64,000 nt of DNA. Source: VAZQ01 sp963816745. Lineage in GTDB: Bacteria; Pseudomonadota; Alphaproteobacteria; Rhizobiales; Xanthobacteraceae. Below, one piece after another: positions 18,316 through 28,495 of the stretch (positions are counted from its first letter, which is position 1; each line of letters begins with the position of its first letter). The DNA is taken from NCBI GenBank assembly GCA_963816745.1, contig CAWFLQ010000013.1:496001-560000 (forward strand). Direction: 5' to 3'. The notes under the pieces are model-generated. The model was not told where the DNA came from. It did not search any database and saw nothing but the letters and a program-made list of their open reading frames with translations. The position numbers and the translations under genes are program-made.

Positions 18316-19372
18316 CTAGGGACTCTTCTTCAATTTCTCGGCCACGCGCGGCGCGAAATAGCTGAGCACGCCGGCGGCGCCGGCGCGCTTGAAGGCGATC
18401 AGGCTTTCCATCATCGCCTTCTCGCCGTCGAGCCAGCCGTTCTGCGCCGCTGCCATGATCATGGAATATTCGCCCGACACCTGATACGCGAAGGTCGGCA
18501 CGCCGAAGGCGTCCTTCACGCGCCGCAGAATGTCGAGATAGGGCATGCCGGGCTTGACCATGACCATGTCGGCGCCCTCGGCGATGTCGAGCTCGACCTC
18601 GCGCAGCGCCTCGTCGGTGTTGGCCGGATCCATCTGATAGGTGCGCTTGTCGCCGGTGAGCGTCGCCGACGAGCCGACCGCGTCGCGGAACGGGCCGTAG
18701 AAGGCCGAGGCGTATTTCGCCGCATAGGCCATGATCGACACGTCGGTGAAATCGGCCGCGTCGAGCCCGGCGCGGATCGCGCCCACGCGCCCGTCCATCA
18801 TGTCGGAGGGCGCGATGATGTCGCAACCGGCCTCGGCCTCGACCAGCGCCTGCTTCACCAGCACCTCGACGGTCTCGTCGTTGATGATGGTCCCGTCGCG
18901 CAGCAGCCCGTCGTGGCCGTGGCTGGTATAGGGGTCGAGCGCCACGTCGCAGAGCACGCCGACCTGCGGCACCTCTTTCTTGATGGCGCGGATTGCGCGG
19001 CAGACGAGATTGTCGGGATTGAGCGCCTCGCTGCCGTCTTCGTCGCGGCGTTTGGGGTCGGTGTAGGGAAACAGCGCGAGGCAGGGGATGCGAGAGCTTG
19101 GCGGCCTTCTCGGCGTCGCGCACGGCTTCGTCCACCGACAGGCGCTCGACACCCGGCATGGAGGCGACCGGTACGCGCGTCTTCGTGCCGTCCACCAGGA
19201 ACAGCGGCCAGATCAGGTCGTCGGTGGTGAGCACGTTCTCGGCGACCATGCGCCGCGACCAGTCCGCCTTGCGGTTGCGGCGCGGGCGGGTCGTGAGGTC
19301 GAGGCGGGCGGCGGGCTTTGCCTCGACCGGCGCAAGACGGGCTTCGATCGGGCGGCCGTATTTGATGGCCAT
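18316..19372 (-). CDS. hemB: delta-aminolevulinic acid dehydratase (porphobilinogen synthase), one frameshift
   Basis: Condenses two 5-aminolevulinate molecules to porphobilinogen in haem synthesis. The two frames together give a ~350-residue HemB starting at ATG 19372. Present are CDVALDPYTSHGHDGLL, whose aspartates in place of the zinc cysteines mark the Mg2+-dependent alphaproteobacterial type, AFYGPFRDAVGS, and the active-site lysine region MVMVKPGMPYLDI. The break is at ~19089-19095: dropping one base joins EKAAKL to the IPCLALFPYTDPK segment. Because hemB is normally essential, this is probably a sequence error. It is divergent from the acyl-CoA dehydrogenase gene. Confidence 0.88.
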
Positions 19373-19492
19373 GGCGGCACTCCAGGCTGACAGCAGCTCT
19401 TTTTAGCCCTTCCCGCTGCCGGCTCCAAGTGACGCCGCGTTGACGGGCTTTTCGCCCCCCTCTATCGGTCTTGGGGTAACGGGAACGCCGGA

Positions 19493-20634
19493 ATGGACTT
19501 CGAGCTCACCGAAGAGCAGCGCGCCATCCAGGATACCGCCCGCGCCTTCGCGCGCGACGAGATGATGCCCTTTGCGAGGCAATGGGACGAGGACGAGGTG
19601 TTCCCGGCCGACACGCTGCGCGCGGCCGCGGCGCTCGGCTTCGGCGGCATCTATGTGGGCGCCGACGTCGGCGGCTCGGCGCTCTCGCGGCTCGACGCCA
19701 CGCTCATCTTCGAGGAGCTCGCGCAGGGCTGCCCCTCGACCGCCGCCTATATGTCGATCCACAACATGGTGGCGTGGATGATCGACGCCTATGGCGGGCC
19801 GGACCTGCGCCGGCGCTTTCTTCCCGATCTCTGCAGCATGGCCACGTTCGCGAGCTATTGCCTGACCGAGCCGGACTCGGGCTCGGACGCCGCGAGCCTG
19901 AAGACCCGCGCGGTGCGCCGGGACGATCACTACGTGCTCGATGGCAGCAAGGCGTTCATCTCCGGCGGCGGCGTGTCCGATGTCTACCTCGTCATGGCGC
20001 GAACCGGGGAGGGCGGCCCGCGCGGGATCTCCTGCTTCCTCGTGGAGAACGGCACGCCCGGGCTGTCCTTCGGTGCGCAAGGAGAAGAAGCTCGGCTGGC
20101 ACTCGCAGCCGACCGCCATGGTGATCTTCGAAGCAGTGCCGCGTGCCGGCGGCCAACCGGGTCGGCGCCGAGGGCGAGGGCTTCAAGATCGCCATGAGCG
20201 GGCTCGACGGCGGGCGGCTCAATATCGCGGCCTGCTCGCTCGGCGGCGCGCAATTCTGTCTCGACCGCACCGTCGCCTACATGAAGGAGCGCAAGCAGTT
20301 CGGCACCCGGCTCGCCGATTTCCAGGCGCTCGGCTTCCGGATTGCGGACTATGCGACCGAGCTCGAGGCGGCGCGGCTGATGCTGCATCGCGCGGCGGCG
20401 GCGCTCGACAAGCGCGAGCCGGCGGCCACGCGGCTCGCCGCCATGGCCAAGCGGCTCGCCACCGACACCGGTTTCGAGGTGGTCAACGGCTGCCTGCAGC
20501 TCCACGGCGGCTACGGCTATCTGCGCGACCATCCCATCGAACGCGTGTTGCGCGATCTTCGCGTGCATCAGATTCTCGAAGGCACCAACGAGGTGATGCG
20601 GCTGATCGTCAGCCGTGATCTGTTGGGAAATTGA
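19493..20634 (+). CDS. acyl-CoA dehydrogenase, probably isobutyryl-CoA dehydrogenase, two frameshifts
   Basis: FAD-dependent oxidation of an acyl-CoA to the enoyl-CoA; the neighbouring valine-pathway genes point to isobutyryl-CoA. Frame 1 covers residues 1-~195 (MDFELTEEQRAIQDTAR, CLTEPDSGSDAASL). A short middle stretch (KEKKLGWHSQPTAMVIFE) is in a second frame from ~20073. The C-terminal part from ~20140 returns in a third (NRVGAEGEGFKIAM, LDGGRLNIAACSLGGAQ, LQLHGGYGYLRDHPIERVLRD). The joined length of ~380 residues is normal. The two indels are within 70 bp of each other. Confidence 0.82.
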
Positions 20635-20659
20635 TCGCGGCAACACGAGGGCGCATTGC

Positions 20660-21105
20660 ATGATCCCCGAAAGCTTCTTGGCGAAGGAGCTCGCGCTCGC
20701 GACTGCCGCCGCCTTCACCGGTGCGGCCGTCTACGTCAACGTCGCCGAGCAGCCGGCGCGGCTTCAACTGGACAACAAGGCGCTGCTGGCGGAATGGAAG
20801 CCGAGCTATACGGGCGGCTTCGCCATGCAGGCGAGTCTCGCGCTCGCCTCGGCGCTGTTCGGGCTGCTGGCGTTCTGGCTGACGCGCGACTGGCGCTGCC
20901 TCGCCGGCGCGGCGCTGATCTTCGCCAATTGGCCCTACACGCTGCTCGTGATCCTGCCGGTCAACAAGCGACTGGAGGCGACGCCGCCGGATGCAGCCAA
21001 TCGCCGAGACCCGTGCCCTGATCGAGACCTGGGGCAGGCTCCACGCCGGGCGCAGCACGCTCGGCGCTTGCCGCGACGCTGGTTTATCTGTGGGCGATGA
21101 CGTAA
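20660..21105 (+). CDS. DUF1772-like small membrane protein, two frameshifts
   Basis: A membrane protein of ~148 residues with four hydrophobic segments: an N-terminal ALATAAAFTGAAVYVNVAEQPAR typical of DUF1772 proteins, two central helices, NWPYTLLVILPVNKRL, and a final LAATLVYLWAMT. The reading frame shifts near 20995 (into AETRALIETWGRLHAGR) and near 21066 (into the last helix), ending at TAA 21103-21105. Function of the family is unknown. It sits 25 bp after the acyl-CoA dehydrogenase and ends 9 bp before the convergent reductase gene. Confidence 0.65.
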
Positions 21106-21114
21106 CGGCCGCGC

Positions 21115-22679
21115 CTAGGCCGCGGTCGCGCGCTCCATGGCGACCTCCGCCTCGAGGCTCGCGACGTCGCGGAAGATCGAGGCGACCGCGAGCACGCGGC
21201 CATTGCGCTTGAACCGCAGCAGGCAATCCTTGGCCGCGATGTCGCCGTCGACGGCGATGCTCGTCCCATTTTTCGGCGTGGCCGACATAGTTGATCGGGA
21301 TGTCGTAGTGCTGGCTCCAGAAGAACGGCACGGCGGTGAATTTTTCGCGCTCGCCCAGCATGTTGAGCGCTGCCGTCTGCCCCTGGCGCTCGGCCACGAC
21401 CCAATGCTCGACGCGAATGTTTTCGCCGGAGTGCGGGTCTGGCCAGCGCGCAATGTCGCCGGCCGCGAAGATCCCCGGCGCGCTCGTCTCCAGGTATTCG
21501 TTGACCGCGACGCCGCGATCGAGCGAAAGCCCGGCTTTCTCCGCCAGCGCCAGGCGCGGGCGTACGCCGACCCCGACGACGACCAGATCGGCTTCGAGCG
21601 TCCCGCCGCTCTTGAGCGCGATCCGCCGGCCATCGATCGCGGTCACGGTGTCTTCGAGGTGGAAGACCACCCCGTGCTCCTCGTGCAGCGAACGCACGAA
21701 CTTGCCCATGTCGGGACCGAGGATCCGCTCCATCGGCGTCTTTTCCGGCGCGACCACGTGCACGTCGATCTCACGGGCGCGCAGGGATGCCGCCACTTCG
21801 AGGCCGATGAAGCTTGCGCCGATCACCACCGCGCGCTTCGCGTTCTTCGTCGCGGCGATGATCGCGCGGCAGTCGGCGAGGGAACGCAGCGTGTGGACGT
21901 GCGGCTGGTCGGCGCCCGGAATCGACAGCCGGACCGGCTCGGCCCCGGTGGCGAGCAGCAGCCGGTCGTAGGCGACCTTGCCGCCCCCGGCGAGCAGGAC
22001 TTGGCGCGCGCCGGGGTCGATGCCGGCAGCCTCCTGCCGCAGCCGCAAGTCGATGCGTTGCTCGGCGTACCAGTCGGCCCCCCGCAACGGTACCCAGTCC
22101 TCCGGCGCGTTGCCGGCCAGGTAGTCCTTGGAGAGGTTCGGCCGGTCGTAGGGCGCGGCGGCGTCGGCGCTGAGCATCACGATGCTGCCCTGGTAGTCGC
22201 GCCGCCGCAGCATCTCGGCCGCGGCGAAGCCGGCGGCGCCGCCGCCGACGATAACGATCTTTTCCGGAGCGCTGCTCGCGAGCTTGCCGCGCCGCTGCCT
22301 CGCGCCTTCCCGCTTCCCGAGCGCGAAGATCTTGCCGTCGTGCCGCTCGATGTGCCAGCACGGGACCGGGCTCAGGGCCGGCGCGCGCAGGGCCTCGCCA
22401 GTGCGCAGGTCGAAGCAGGCATGGTGCCAGGGGCAACGCACGGTCTCGCCGACCACGAGGCCGTCGACGAGCGGCCCATGGTAATGCGTGCAATGCGCGC
22501 CGATCGCAAAGATGTCCGCGCCACGGCGGATCAGCAGGACTTCATCGTCGCCGACACGACCGACGAGCTTGCCGCCGTCGGGAAGCTGTTCCTCGGGGAT
22601 GCCGTGCGCCAGATCGGGGCCGCTCGGAGCTGATTGGTCTTGAGCTTGAGCTGATTTCTTGAACCGGATCTTGGGCCAT
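21115..22679 (-). CDS. Rieske-domain / FAD-NAD(P) ferredoxin-reductase-like fusion, two frameshifts
   Basis: A ~520-residue oxidoreductase. The N-terminal ~110 residues are a Rieske [2Fe-2S] domain (CTHYHGPL and CPWHHACFDL ligands). Next comes a class I flavoprotein reductase with the FAD motif IVGGGAAGFAAAEMLRR, the NAD(P) motif VVIGASFIGLEVAASL, and the second FAD motif GIFAAGDIARW. The C-terminal dimerisation part is in another frame: deleting one base near 21260 joins EKWDE to the IAVDGDIAAKDCLL segment. At the 5' end the Rieske frame has no ATG; ATG 22679 with GGGAG upstream fits, but a second indel is needed between 22600 and 22679. AIFL-like proteins of this architecture pass electrons from NAD(P)H; the partner here is unknown. 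Confidence 0.8.
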
Positions 22680-22826
22680 GGCGCGCTCCCGTCGATCTTT
22701 CGGTCGGCATGAGTGTTGAAGTCACCCTTGGCAACAGAATAGTCCCTGCGGTTGTTGCCGCAAGCACCTGTGCTTGCTAATCGAATTTATCGTAAAGGAC
22801 GAAATGAGCTCCGAAATGCGACACGA

Positions 22827-23909
22827 ATGCTGAGCAATTCCGATACCCTGTTCGAGCGGCGCGGCACGGCCGGTGTCGTCACGCTCAATCGGCCGCAGGC
22901 GCTCAATGCGGTGTCGCACGCCATGGTGCGCGCGCTCGCGCAACAACTCGCGGAGTGGGAGGCGGATCCCGCGGTCACCCGCGTGATCGTCACCGCCGCG
23001 CCGGGCAAGGCCTTCTCGGCGGGCGGCGATCTGCGCGCACTCTACGATCTCGGGCGCGCCGGGCGCTTCGAGGAAGCGCTGGGTTATTTCCGCGACGAGT
23101 ATGCGCTCAATGCGCTGATCAAGCGCTACCGCAAGCCCTATGTGGCGCTCATCGACGGCATCGTCATGGGCGGCGGTGTCGGCATCTCGGTCCATGGCTC
23201 GCATCGCGTCGCCGGCGACCGCTTCACCTTCGCCATGCCGGAGGTGAGCATCGGCTTCTTCCCCGACATCGGAGCGACCTGGTTCCTGCCGCGCATGCCG
23301 GGCGAGCTCGGCACCTATTGCGCGCTCACCGGCGAGCGGCTCGATGCCGCCGACGGCGTCGCGGCCGGGATCGCGACCCATCGCGTCGCCTCGGCACGAT
23401 TTCCCGACCTGGTCGAGGCGTTGTGCGGCGCGGTGCCGGTCGATGCCTTGCTCGGCGCCTTCGCCCAGCCGGCCGGGGAGGGGCCGGTGGCGGCACGGCG
23501 GGGAACGATCGACCGGCTGTTTGCGGGGAGCAGGGTCGAGGACATCCTCGCCGCGCTCGATGCGGAGGCGTCCCAGAATGGGACCCAGAAAGGGGCTGAC
23601 GCTGCGTTCGCGTCCGCCACGGCGGCCTTGATGCGTACAAAGTCGCCGACCAGCCTGAAGATCACCCTCGAGCAGATGCGGCGCGGTTCCACGCTCGATT
23701 TCACGCAGTGCATGCGCACCGAATTCCGCATAGTGTCCCGCGTCGTGCAGGAGCACGATCTCTACGAGGGGATCCGGGCCGTGATCATCGACAAGGACCA
23801 GGCACCGTGGTGGCAACCGCCGACGCTCGCCGCGGTGAGCGCGGCCGACGTGGAGCGGCACTTTGCACCGCTCGCGCACGAGCTCGAACTGCCAACGAGC
23901 CGTACATGA
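22827..23909 (+). CDS. 3-hydroxyisobutyryl-CoA hydrolase (enoyl-CoA hydratase/isomerase superfamily)
   Basis: A ~360-residue crotonase-fold enzyme that hydrolyses 3-hydroxyisobutyryl-CoA in valine breakdown. The oxyanion-hole segments are KAFSAGGDLRAL and DGIVMGGGVGIS; the catalytic acidic residues lie in MPEVSIGFFPDIGATWFLP. The long C-terminal extension (SLKITLEQMRRG...) separates it from plain enoyl-CoA hydratases. I choose ATG 22827 because homologous sequence begins there; the ribosome site is weak and the frame is open to 22752. The stop overlaps the next start (ATGA). Confidence 0.88.
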   Translation: MLSNSDTLFERRGTAGVVTLNRPQALNAVSHAMVRALAQQLAEWEADPAVTRVIVTAAPGKAFSAGGDLRALYDLGRAGRFEEALGYFRDEYALNALIKRYRKPYVALIDGIVMGGGVGISVHGSHRVAGDRFTFAMPEVSIGFFPDIGATWFLPRMPGELGTYCALTGERLDAADGVAAGIATHRVASARFPDLVEALCGAVPVDALLGAFAQPAGEGPVAARRGTIDRLFAGSRVEDILAALDAEASQNGTQKGADAAFASATAALMRTKSPTSLKITLEQMRRGSTLDFTQCMRTEFRIVSRVVQEHDLYEGIRAVIIDKDQAPWWQPPTLAAVSAADVERHFAPLAHELELPTSRT

Positions 23910-24346
23910 GCAAGACCGAGCAGCCGCAGATGCTCGATCCGGTGCAGGCCGGGGAGGGCGAGGCCGAAGGCAAGCGCTGGGCCTATTGGCTCGTGGTGTT
24001 CTTGCGGGTCATGGCCGGGATCTCGCTGATGAAGGGGCTCTACCACTGGGCCATCGTCTGCGGCATCGCAGCGCCGTTCCCGTCCGGGTTCGATTCGTAT
24101 CCGACGCCGTATCAGGTCGCGACCGTGTTCTTCGCGGTGATCGATCTCGTCGCGGGCGTGGGGCTGTGGCTGGCGGCGCCTTGGGGCGCGGTGGTGTGGC
24201 TCACGTCGGTCATCTCCATGGCGGCGGTCGAGCTGCTGTTCCCGCAGATCTACGGTGGAAACTTCTGGGTGGTCGTGATGGAGGTGCTGCTGCTCGGCAT
24301 GTACCTGTCGCTCGCGTTGATGGCGGCGCGGGAGCAGCCGGCGTAA
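23906..24346 (+). CDS. small multi-spanning membrane protein (DUF6163-like)
   Basis: A 146-residue protein with a polar N-terminal 25 residues and four membrane segments (WLVVFLRVMAGISLMKGLYHW, FFAVIDLVAGVGLWLAAPW, the AVVWLTSVISMAAVELLFP helix, and VVVMEVLLLGMYLSLALMA). It resembles small conserved Rhizobiales membrane proteins annotated DUF6163; function unknown. Its ATG overlaps the hydrolase stop, so it is probably cotranslated with the valine genes, though no direct pathway role is evident. Confidence 0.75.
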   Translation: MSKTEQPQMLDPVQAGEGEAEGKRWAYWLVVFLRVMAGISLMKGLYHWAIVCGIAAPFPSGFDSYPTPYQVATVFFAVIDLVAGVGLWLAAPWGAVVWLTSVISMAAVELLFPQIYGGNFWVVVMEVLLLGMYLSLALMAAREQPA

Positions 24347-24371
24347 CGAAAAAAAATCTGGGAGAAACGCG

Positions 24372-25259
24372 ATGGCGAAGATCGGCTTTATCGGGCTGGG
24401 CAATATGGGGCTGCCGATGGCGCAGAACCTCGTCAAAGCCGGCCACGCGGTGTCGGGCTTCGACGTGAACGAGGCCTCGGCCGGACGGCTCGCCGAGAGC
24501 GGCGGCACGCGCGCGGCCTCGGCGGCCGGGGCGTGCAAGGATGCCGAGATCGTGGTCACCATGCTGCCCGCGGGCGACCACGTGCGGGAGGTCTATCTCG
24601 GGGATGGAGGCGTGCTGGCGGCGGTTGCGCCGGGAACGCTGCTGATCAACTCCTCGACCATCGACGTCGAGACCGCGCGCGAGGTCGCGCAGGCCGCCTC
24701 GGGGAAGGGGCTCGCCATGGTCGATGCGCCGGTGTCCGGCGGCGTCGCCGGCGCGCAGGCGGCGACGCTGACCTTCATGGTCGGCGGTTCCGACGACGCC
24801 TTCGCGCGCGCGCGGCCGGTGCTGGAGAAAATGGGCAAGACCATCGTGCATGCCGGCGGGCCCGGCAACGGCCAGGCCGCCAAGATCTGCAACAACATGA
24901 TCCTGGGCGCATCGATGATCGTGGTGTCGGAGGCGTTCCTGCTGGCGGAGAAGCTCGGCCTCGACGCGCAGAAGCTGTTCGACATTTCCTCGAAGTCGTC
25001 CGGGCAATGCTGGTCGATGACGACCTATTGTCCGGTGCCGGGGCCGGTGCCGGCCTCGCCCGCCAACCGCGACTACCAGGCGGGCTTCACCGCGGCCATG
25101 ATGCTCAAGGACCTCAAGCTCGCGCAGGCCGCCGCGCGGGCGACCCACGCGACCACGCCGCTCGGCGCGGGCGCGGCCGCCGTCTACGAGCAGTTCGTCG
25201 AAACCGGCGAAGGCGGTGTCGATTTTTCCGGCATCATTCGCTACCTGCGCGGGGCGTGA
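24372..25259 (+). CDS. mmsB: 3-hydroxyisobutyrate dehydrogenase
   Basis: A 295-residue beta-hydroxyacid dehydrogenase oxidising 3-hydroxyisobutyrate to methylmalonate semialdehyde with NAD+. The N-terminal dinucleotide motif is GFIGLGNMGLPMAQNL; substrate-binding DAPVSGGVAGAQAATL is at ~residue 117; the catalytic Lys lies in GNGQAAKICNNM (~residue 172). The C-terminal SGQCWSMTTYCPVPG and DYQAGFTAAMMLKDLKLA are diagnostic of this branch. It lies 25 bp after the DUF6163-like gene and is followed by a hairpin terminator. Confidence 0.93.
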   Translation: MAKIGFIGLGNMGLPMAQNLVKAGHAVSGFDVNEASAGRLAESGGTRAASAAGACKDAEIVVTMLPAGDHVREVYLGDGGVLAAVAPGTLLINSSTIDVETAREVAQAASGKGLAMVDAPVSGGVAGAQAATLTFMVGGSDDAFARARPVLEKMGKTIVHAGGPGNGQAAKICNNMILGASMIVVSEAFLLAEKLGLDAQKLFDISSKSSGQCWSMTTYCPVPGPVPASPANRDYQAGFTAAMMLKDLKLAQAAARATHATTPLGAGAAAVYEQFVETGEGGVDFSGIIRYLRGA

Positions 25260-25275
25260 ACGTGCTCCATCGGCG

Positions 25276-25315
25276 GCCGGAAGCCTTTACCGCTGGTTTC
25301 CGGCGCCGAATTTTT
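25276..25315 (+). terminator. probable intrinsic terminator of the valine operon
   Basis: A hairpin with arms GCCGGAAGCC (25276-25285) and GGTTTCCGGC (25295-25304), with one mismatched position, is followed by GCCGAATTTTTA. It lies 16 bp after the mmsB stop. Confidence 0.6.
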
Positions 25316-25647
25316 ATGCGTAGCGTCAGGTGAATCAGCAGTAATACCTATGGCATGGTTTGCACCCACCTTAGGATTTCCGCGTTGCGCTTCGAGCGCA
25401 ATCGGCGAGCGATTACACATGCCTTGTTCGGAAATGCTGGATTTTCTCGCGAAACCGCGACCAGTAGCGTGAACACAATATTGAAACGAACGCTGCAATT
25501 GTTCCTTCAATCGACCATTCACCGTAGCAAATAAACCCTATCTTTATCGTGTTGTTTAAACCGATTTTAGACCCTGAGGCGTAGGTTCGCCGCGAGCGGG
25601 GAAACAGGGCCTCGCCGTATAAGAACGACAAGCAACAGGAAGGCGTC
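25316..25647 (+). promoter_or_regulatory. AT-richer leader/promoter region of ldtR
   Basis: This ~330-bp intergenic region is clearly richer in A+T than its neighbours, notably around 25515-25570 with a GTTTAAAC palindrome. No open frame in it has recognisable content. It probably holds the ldtR promoter; no exact -35/-10 pair is called. Confidence 0.4.
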
Positions 25648-26163
25648 ATGATGAAAGCCGTTGCCAAGACGGTGGAGCCGGCCGATCGCGAGGCGCGTTT
25701 CGACCACATCCGACCGCTCTATCTCGAAGCCTTGACCTTGGTCGAGCGGCTGCATCGCCGCCTCCTCGACGTCATCAAGGACGAGTTCGATCGCCGCAGC
25801 CGCGCCGACATCAATTCCGTGCAGGCGCTGTTGCTCTACAATATCGGCGAGAAGGAACTCACCGCGGGAGAGCTGCGCACGCGCGGCTACTACCTCGGCT
25901 CGAACGTCTCCTACAATCTCAAGAAGCTCGTCGAGATGGGCTTCCTGGATCATCAGCGCTCGCGGATCGACCGCCGCTCGGTGCGCATCAAGCTCACCGA
26001 CAAGGGCCGCGAGGTTCGCGACGTCGTCGATACGCTCTACCAGAAGCACGTGCGCACGGTGGAGCAGGTCGGCGGCATCAATTCCGACGAGTTCGCGACG
26101 CTCAACAAGTCGCTGCATCGTCTCGAGCGGTTCTGGACCGATCAGATCCTCTATCGGCTCTGA
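25648..26163 (+). CDS. ldtR: MarR-family regulator LdtR-like
   Basis: A 171-residue winged-helix regulator. Recognition-helix and wing sequence RTRGYYLGSNVSYNLKKLVEMGFLDH...RSRIDRRSVRIKLT and the C-terminal NKSLHRLERFWTDQILYRL match the LdtR group of Rhizobiales, known to regulate an L,D-transpeptidase gene and stress/motility functions. A second Met follows the first, so the start could be 25651. It is monocistronic, ended by a strong terminator. No ldtP gene is in the window. Confidence 0.85.
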   Translation: MMKAVAKTVEPADREARFDHIRPLYLEALTLVERLHRRLLDVIKDEFDRRSRADINSVQALLLYNIGEKELTAGELRTRGYYLGSNVSYNLKKLVEMGFLDHQRSRIDRRSVRIKLTDKGREVRDVVDTLYQKHVRTVEQVGGINSDEFATLNKSLHRLERFWTDQILYRL

Positions 26164-26189
26164 TCGTCGTAGTAGCTGCCATCGTTTCC

Positions 26190-26219
26190 AAGCCCCGGCC
26201 CCGTGGCCGGGGCTTTTTT
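26190..26219 (+). terminator. intrinsic terminator after ldtR
   Basis: A GC-rich hairpin AAGCCCCGGCC / GGCCGGGGCTT with loop CCGT, followed by a run of T. It is a textbook rho-independent terminator 27 bp after the ldtR stop. Confidence 0.9.
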
Positions 26220-26321
26220 GTGTGAGCGCGAAGCACGCGGCGCGCTCGGGTGTCCATCGCGATCTTCACTCTTCGCTGTGTGTGCCTTTGCCCATCCTGC
26301 CGCCGCTGCTACATTGCGCGG

Positions 26322-27289
26322 ATGAAACCGTTCACCGCGATCGCGACATTCCTCCTGCTCTCCGTATCGGCAGCCGCGGCGCAGGCGCCCGCCGACTTCC
26401 CATCCCGGCCAGTCAAGCTCGTCGTTCCGTTCGCGGCCGGCGGGCCGACCGATGTGGTGGCCCGCATCCTCGCTGAGCTCCTGTCCGCGCGTTGGGGCGG
26501 CCAGTCGGTGGTGATCGAGAACCGCCCCGGCGCCGGCACGATCGTGGCGACCGCCGCGGTCGCGAAATCGCCTCCCGACGGCACCACGATGCTGGTCGCC
26601 ACCAATTCGCTGCTGATCAATCCCGCCATCGGGCAGAAGCTGCCTTATGACACCGAGAAGGACTTCGCGGCGGTGAGCATGATCGCGACCCAGCCGGTCG
26701 CGCTGGTCGCCAACAAATCATTTCCCGCCAACACCATTCCCGAGCTGGTGGCGCTCGCCAAGAAAAGCGCCGATCCAATCAATTTCACGTCGCCGGGGCC
26801 GCGTGGAGTCGGGCATCTCGCCGGCGAGATGCTCAAGCAGCGCGCCGGCATCGACATGACGCACATCAACTACAACGGCAGTGCGCCGGCCTGACCGACC
26901 TGATCGCGGGACGGGTGCCGCTGATGTTCGACATCTGGCATTCGGCCAAGCGCCATGTCGATTCCGGCGACCTCAAGCTGATCGCAGGCGCCGGAGCCAA
27001 ACGGCTCGGCGACATGCCGGATGTGGCGACCATCGCGGAGACCTATCCCGGCTTCGACGTGATCGCATTCAACGCGTTCGTTGCGCCCGCGGGCGTGCCG
27101 GCGCCGGTGCTCGACAAGTTGTCCGGCGACATTCGCGCCGCGGTCAATTCGAAGGAATTCGCGGACAAAGTCCGCCATCTCGGGATCTTCCCGCTCGGCA
27201 ACACGCCCCAGGAGCTCGACGCCTGGATGCGCGAGCAGATCGCGCGCTGGGCGGAGATCGCCAAGGCGGCCAACATCAAGGCGGACTGA
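26322..27289 (+). CDS. tripartite tricarboxylate transporter (Bug) substrate-binding protein, one frameshift
   Basis: A periplasmic binding protein of the TctC/Bug type, ~320 residues from ATG 26322 with a signal peptide (FLLLSVSAAAAQA). The family start PSRPVKLVVPFAAGGPTDVVAR and SPPDGTTMLVATN are intact. The frame stops at 26892 after NYNGSAPA and resumes as LTDLIAGRVPLMFDIWHSA; restoring one missing base near 26891 heals it. No TctA/TctB membrane genes are nearby, as is common for orphan Bug proteins. It heads a run with two amidohydrolases and a Rieske protein, so it may feed a carboxylate to that pathway. Confidence 0.83.
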
Positions 27290-27293
27290 CACA

Positions 27294-28366
27294 GTGGCAG
27301 ACGCGAACAACGCCCTTCACGCCATCGACTGCGACGTGCATCCGACGGTGCCCGACATGAAGGCGCTGCTGCCCCATCTCGACGATTTCTGGCGCGAGAC
27401 GGTGGAGGAGCGCGGCATCAATTCGCTCGAGACCGTCGCCTATCCGCCCGGCGCGCCGCTCACCGCGCGGCCGGACTGGCGCGGCAAGCACGGCCGCGCT
27501 GCGACCGCGGTGTCCGACTTGACGGCACAGGTGTGCGACCGCTGGCAATCGGACGTGGCGATCCTCAACTGCCTCTATGGCGTGAATCTTCTCTTCAGCG
27601 AGGACATGGCGGCCGCCTTCACGCGCGGGGTCAACGACTGGGTTGCAAGGGAATGGCTCGACCGCGATCCACGGCTGCGCGCCTCGATCGTGATACCGAC
27701 GCAGAACACCGAATACGCCGTCGACGAGATCGAACGCTGCGCCAAGGACAAGCGCTTCGTGCAGATTCTCGTGCTGGCGATGCAGGAGATCGCCGCTCGG
27801 CCGCCGGCATCTGTGGCCGATCTATGCCGCCGCCGAGCGCCACGACCTGCCGCTCGGCATCCATGCCGGCTCGACCTTCCGCCATTCCACCACGTCGCTG
27901 GGGTGGCCGAGCTACTACATCGAGGACTATGCCGGCCCACGGCCAGGCGTTCCAGTCGCAGGTGGCGAGCCTGGTCTGCGAAGGCGTGTTCGCCAAATAC
28001 CCCGGCCTCAAGGTGGTGCTGCTGGAATCCGGGGTGACGTGGTTGCCCGGCTTCCTCTGGCGGTTCTCGAAGTTCTGGCGCGGCGTGCGCTCCGAGGTGC
28101 CCTGGGTCGACCGCTCGCCGGCGGAGATCGTGCGCGACCATGTCCGGCTCACCATCCAGCCGTTCGACGCGCCGGCCGATCCCGACCAGGTGGAACGGGC
28201 GATCGACCATTTACGCTCCGATGCTATACTGCTCTACGCCTCGGACTTTCCCCATTGGCAGTTCGATGGCGACGAGCGCATGCCGGCCGGAATTCCCGCC
28301 GGATTGCACCGCAAGATCCTGGTGGACAACCCGCTCGCGACCTATGATCGACTGAGGAATCTGTAG
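27294..28366 (+). CDS. amidohydrolase-2 family protein, two frameshifts
   Basis: A ~355-residue TIM-barrel hydrolase/decarboxylase from GTG 27294, 4 bp after the Bug gene stop. The metal-binding opening is IDCDVHPTVPDMKALLPHL. The His-bearing strand (LPLGIHAGSTFRHST) lies in a second frame from ~27805, and the C-terminal half (SLVCEGVFAKYPGLKVVLLESGV, ILLYASDFPHWQFDGDERMP) in a third from ~27930. FASDFPHW with a catalytic Asp is typical of ACMSD-like amidohydrolases from aromatic degradation. The substrate is unknown. Confidence 0.78.
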
Positions 28367-28467
28367 GGTGGGCAAAGGCGCGAAGTTCGGTGCTGACGCG
28401 TGGGCAAAATCTATCGTACGCCGTGCCCACGCGGCCACAGCACGGAAGGCGATTTTGCCCACCCTAC
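28363..28467. repeat. inverted-repeat intergenic element (GTAGGGTGGGCAAA arms)
   Basis: Perfect 14-bp arms GTAGGGTGGGCAAA (28363-28376) and TTTGCCCACCCTAC (28454-28467) enclose a spacer with its own inner pair (CGTGGGCA / TGCCCACG). It starts on the stop codon of the upstream amidohydrolase and can form a long stem-loop between cotranscribed genes. Confidence 0.8.
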
Positions 28468-28495
28468 GCACTGCGCACTTTAGGGAGCACGCCCG

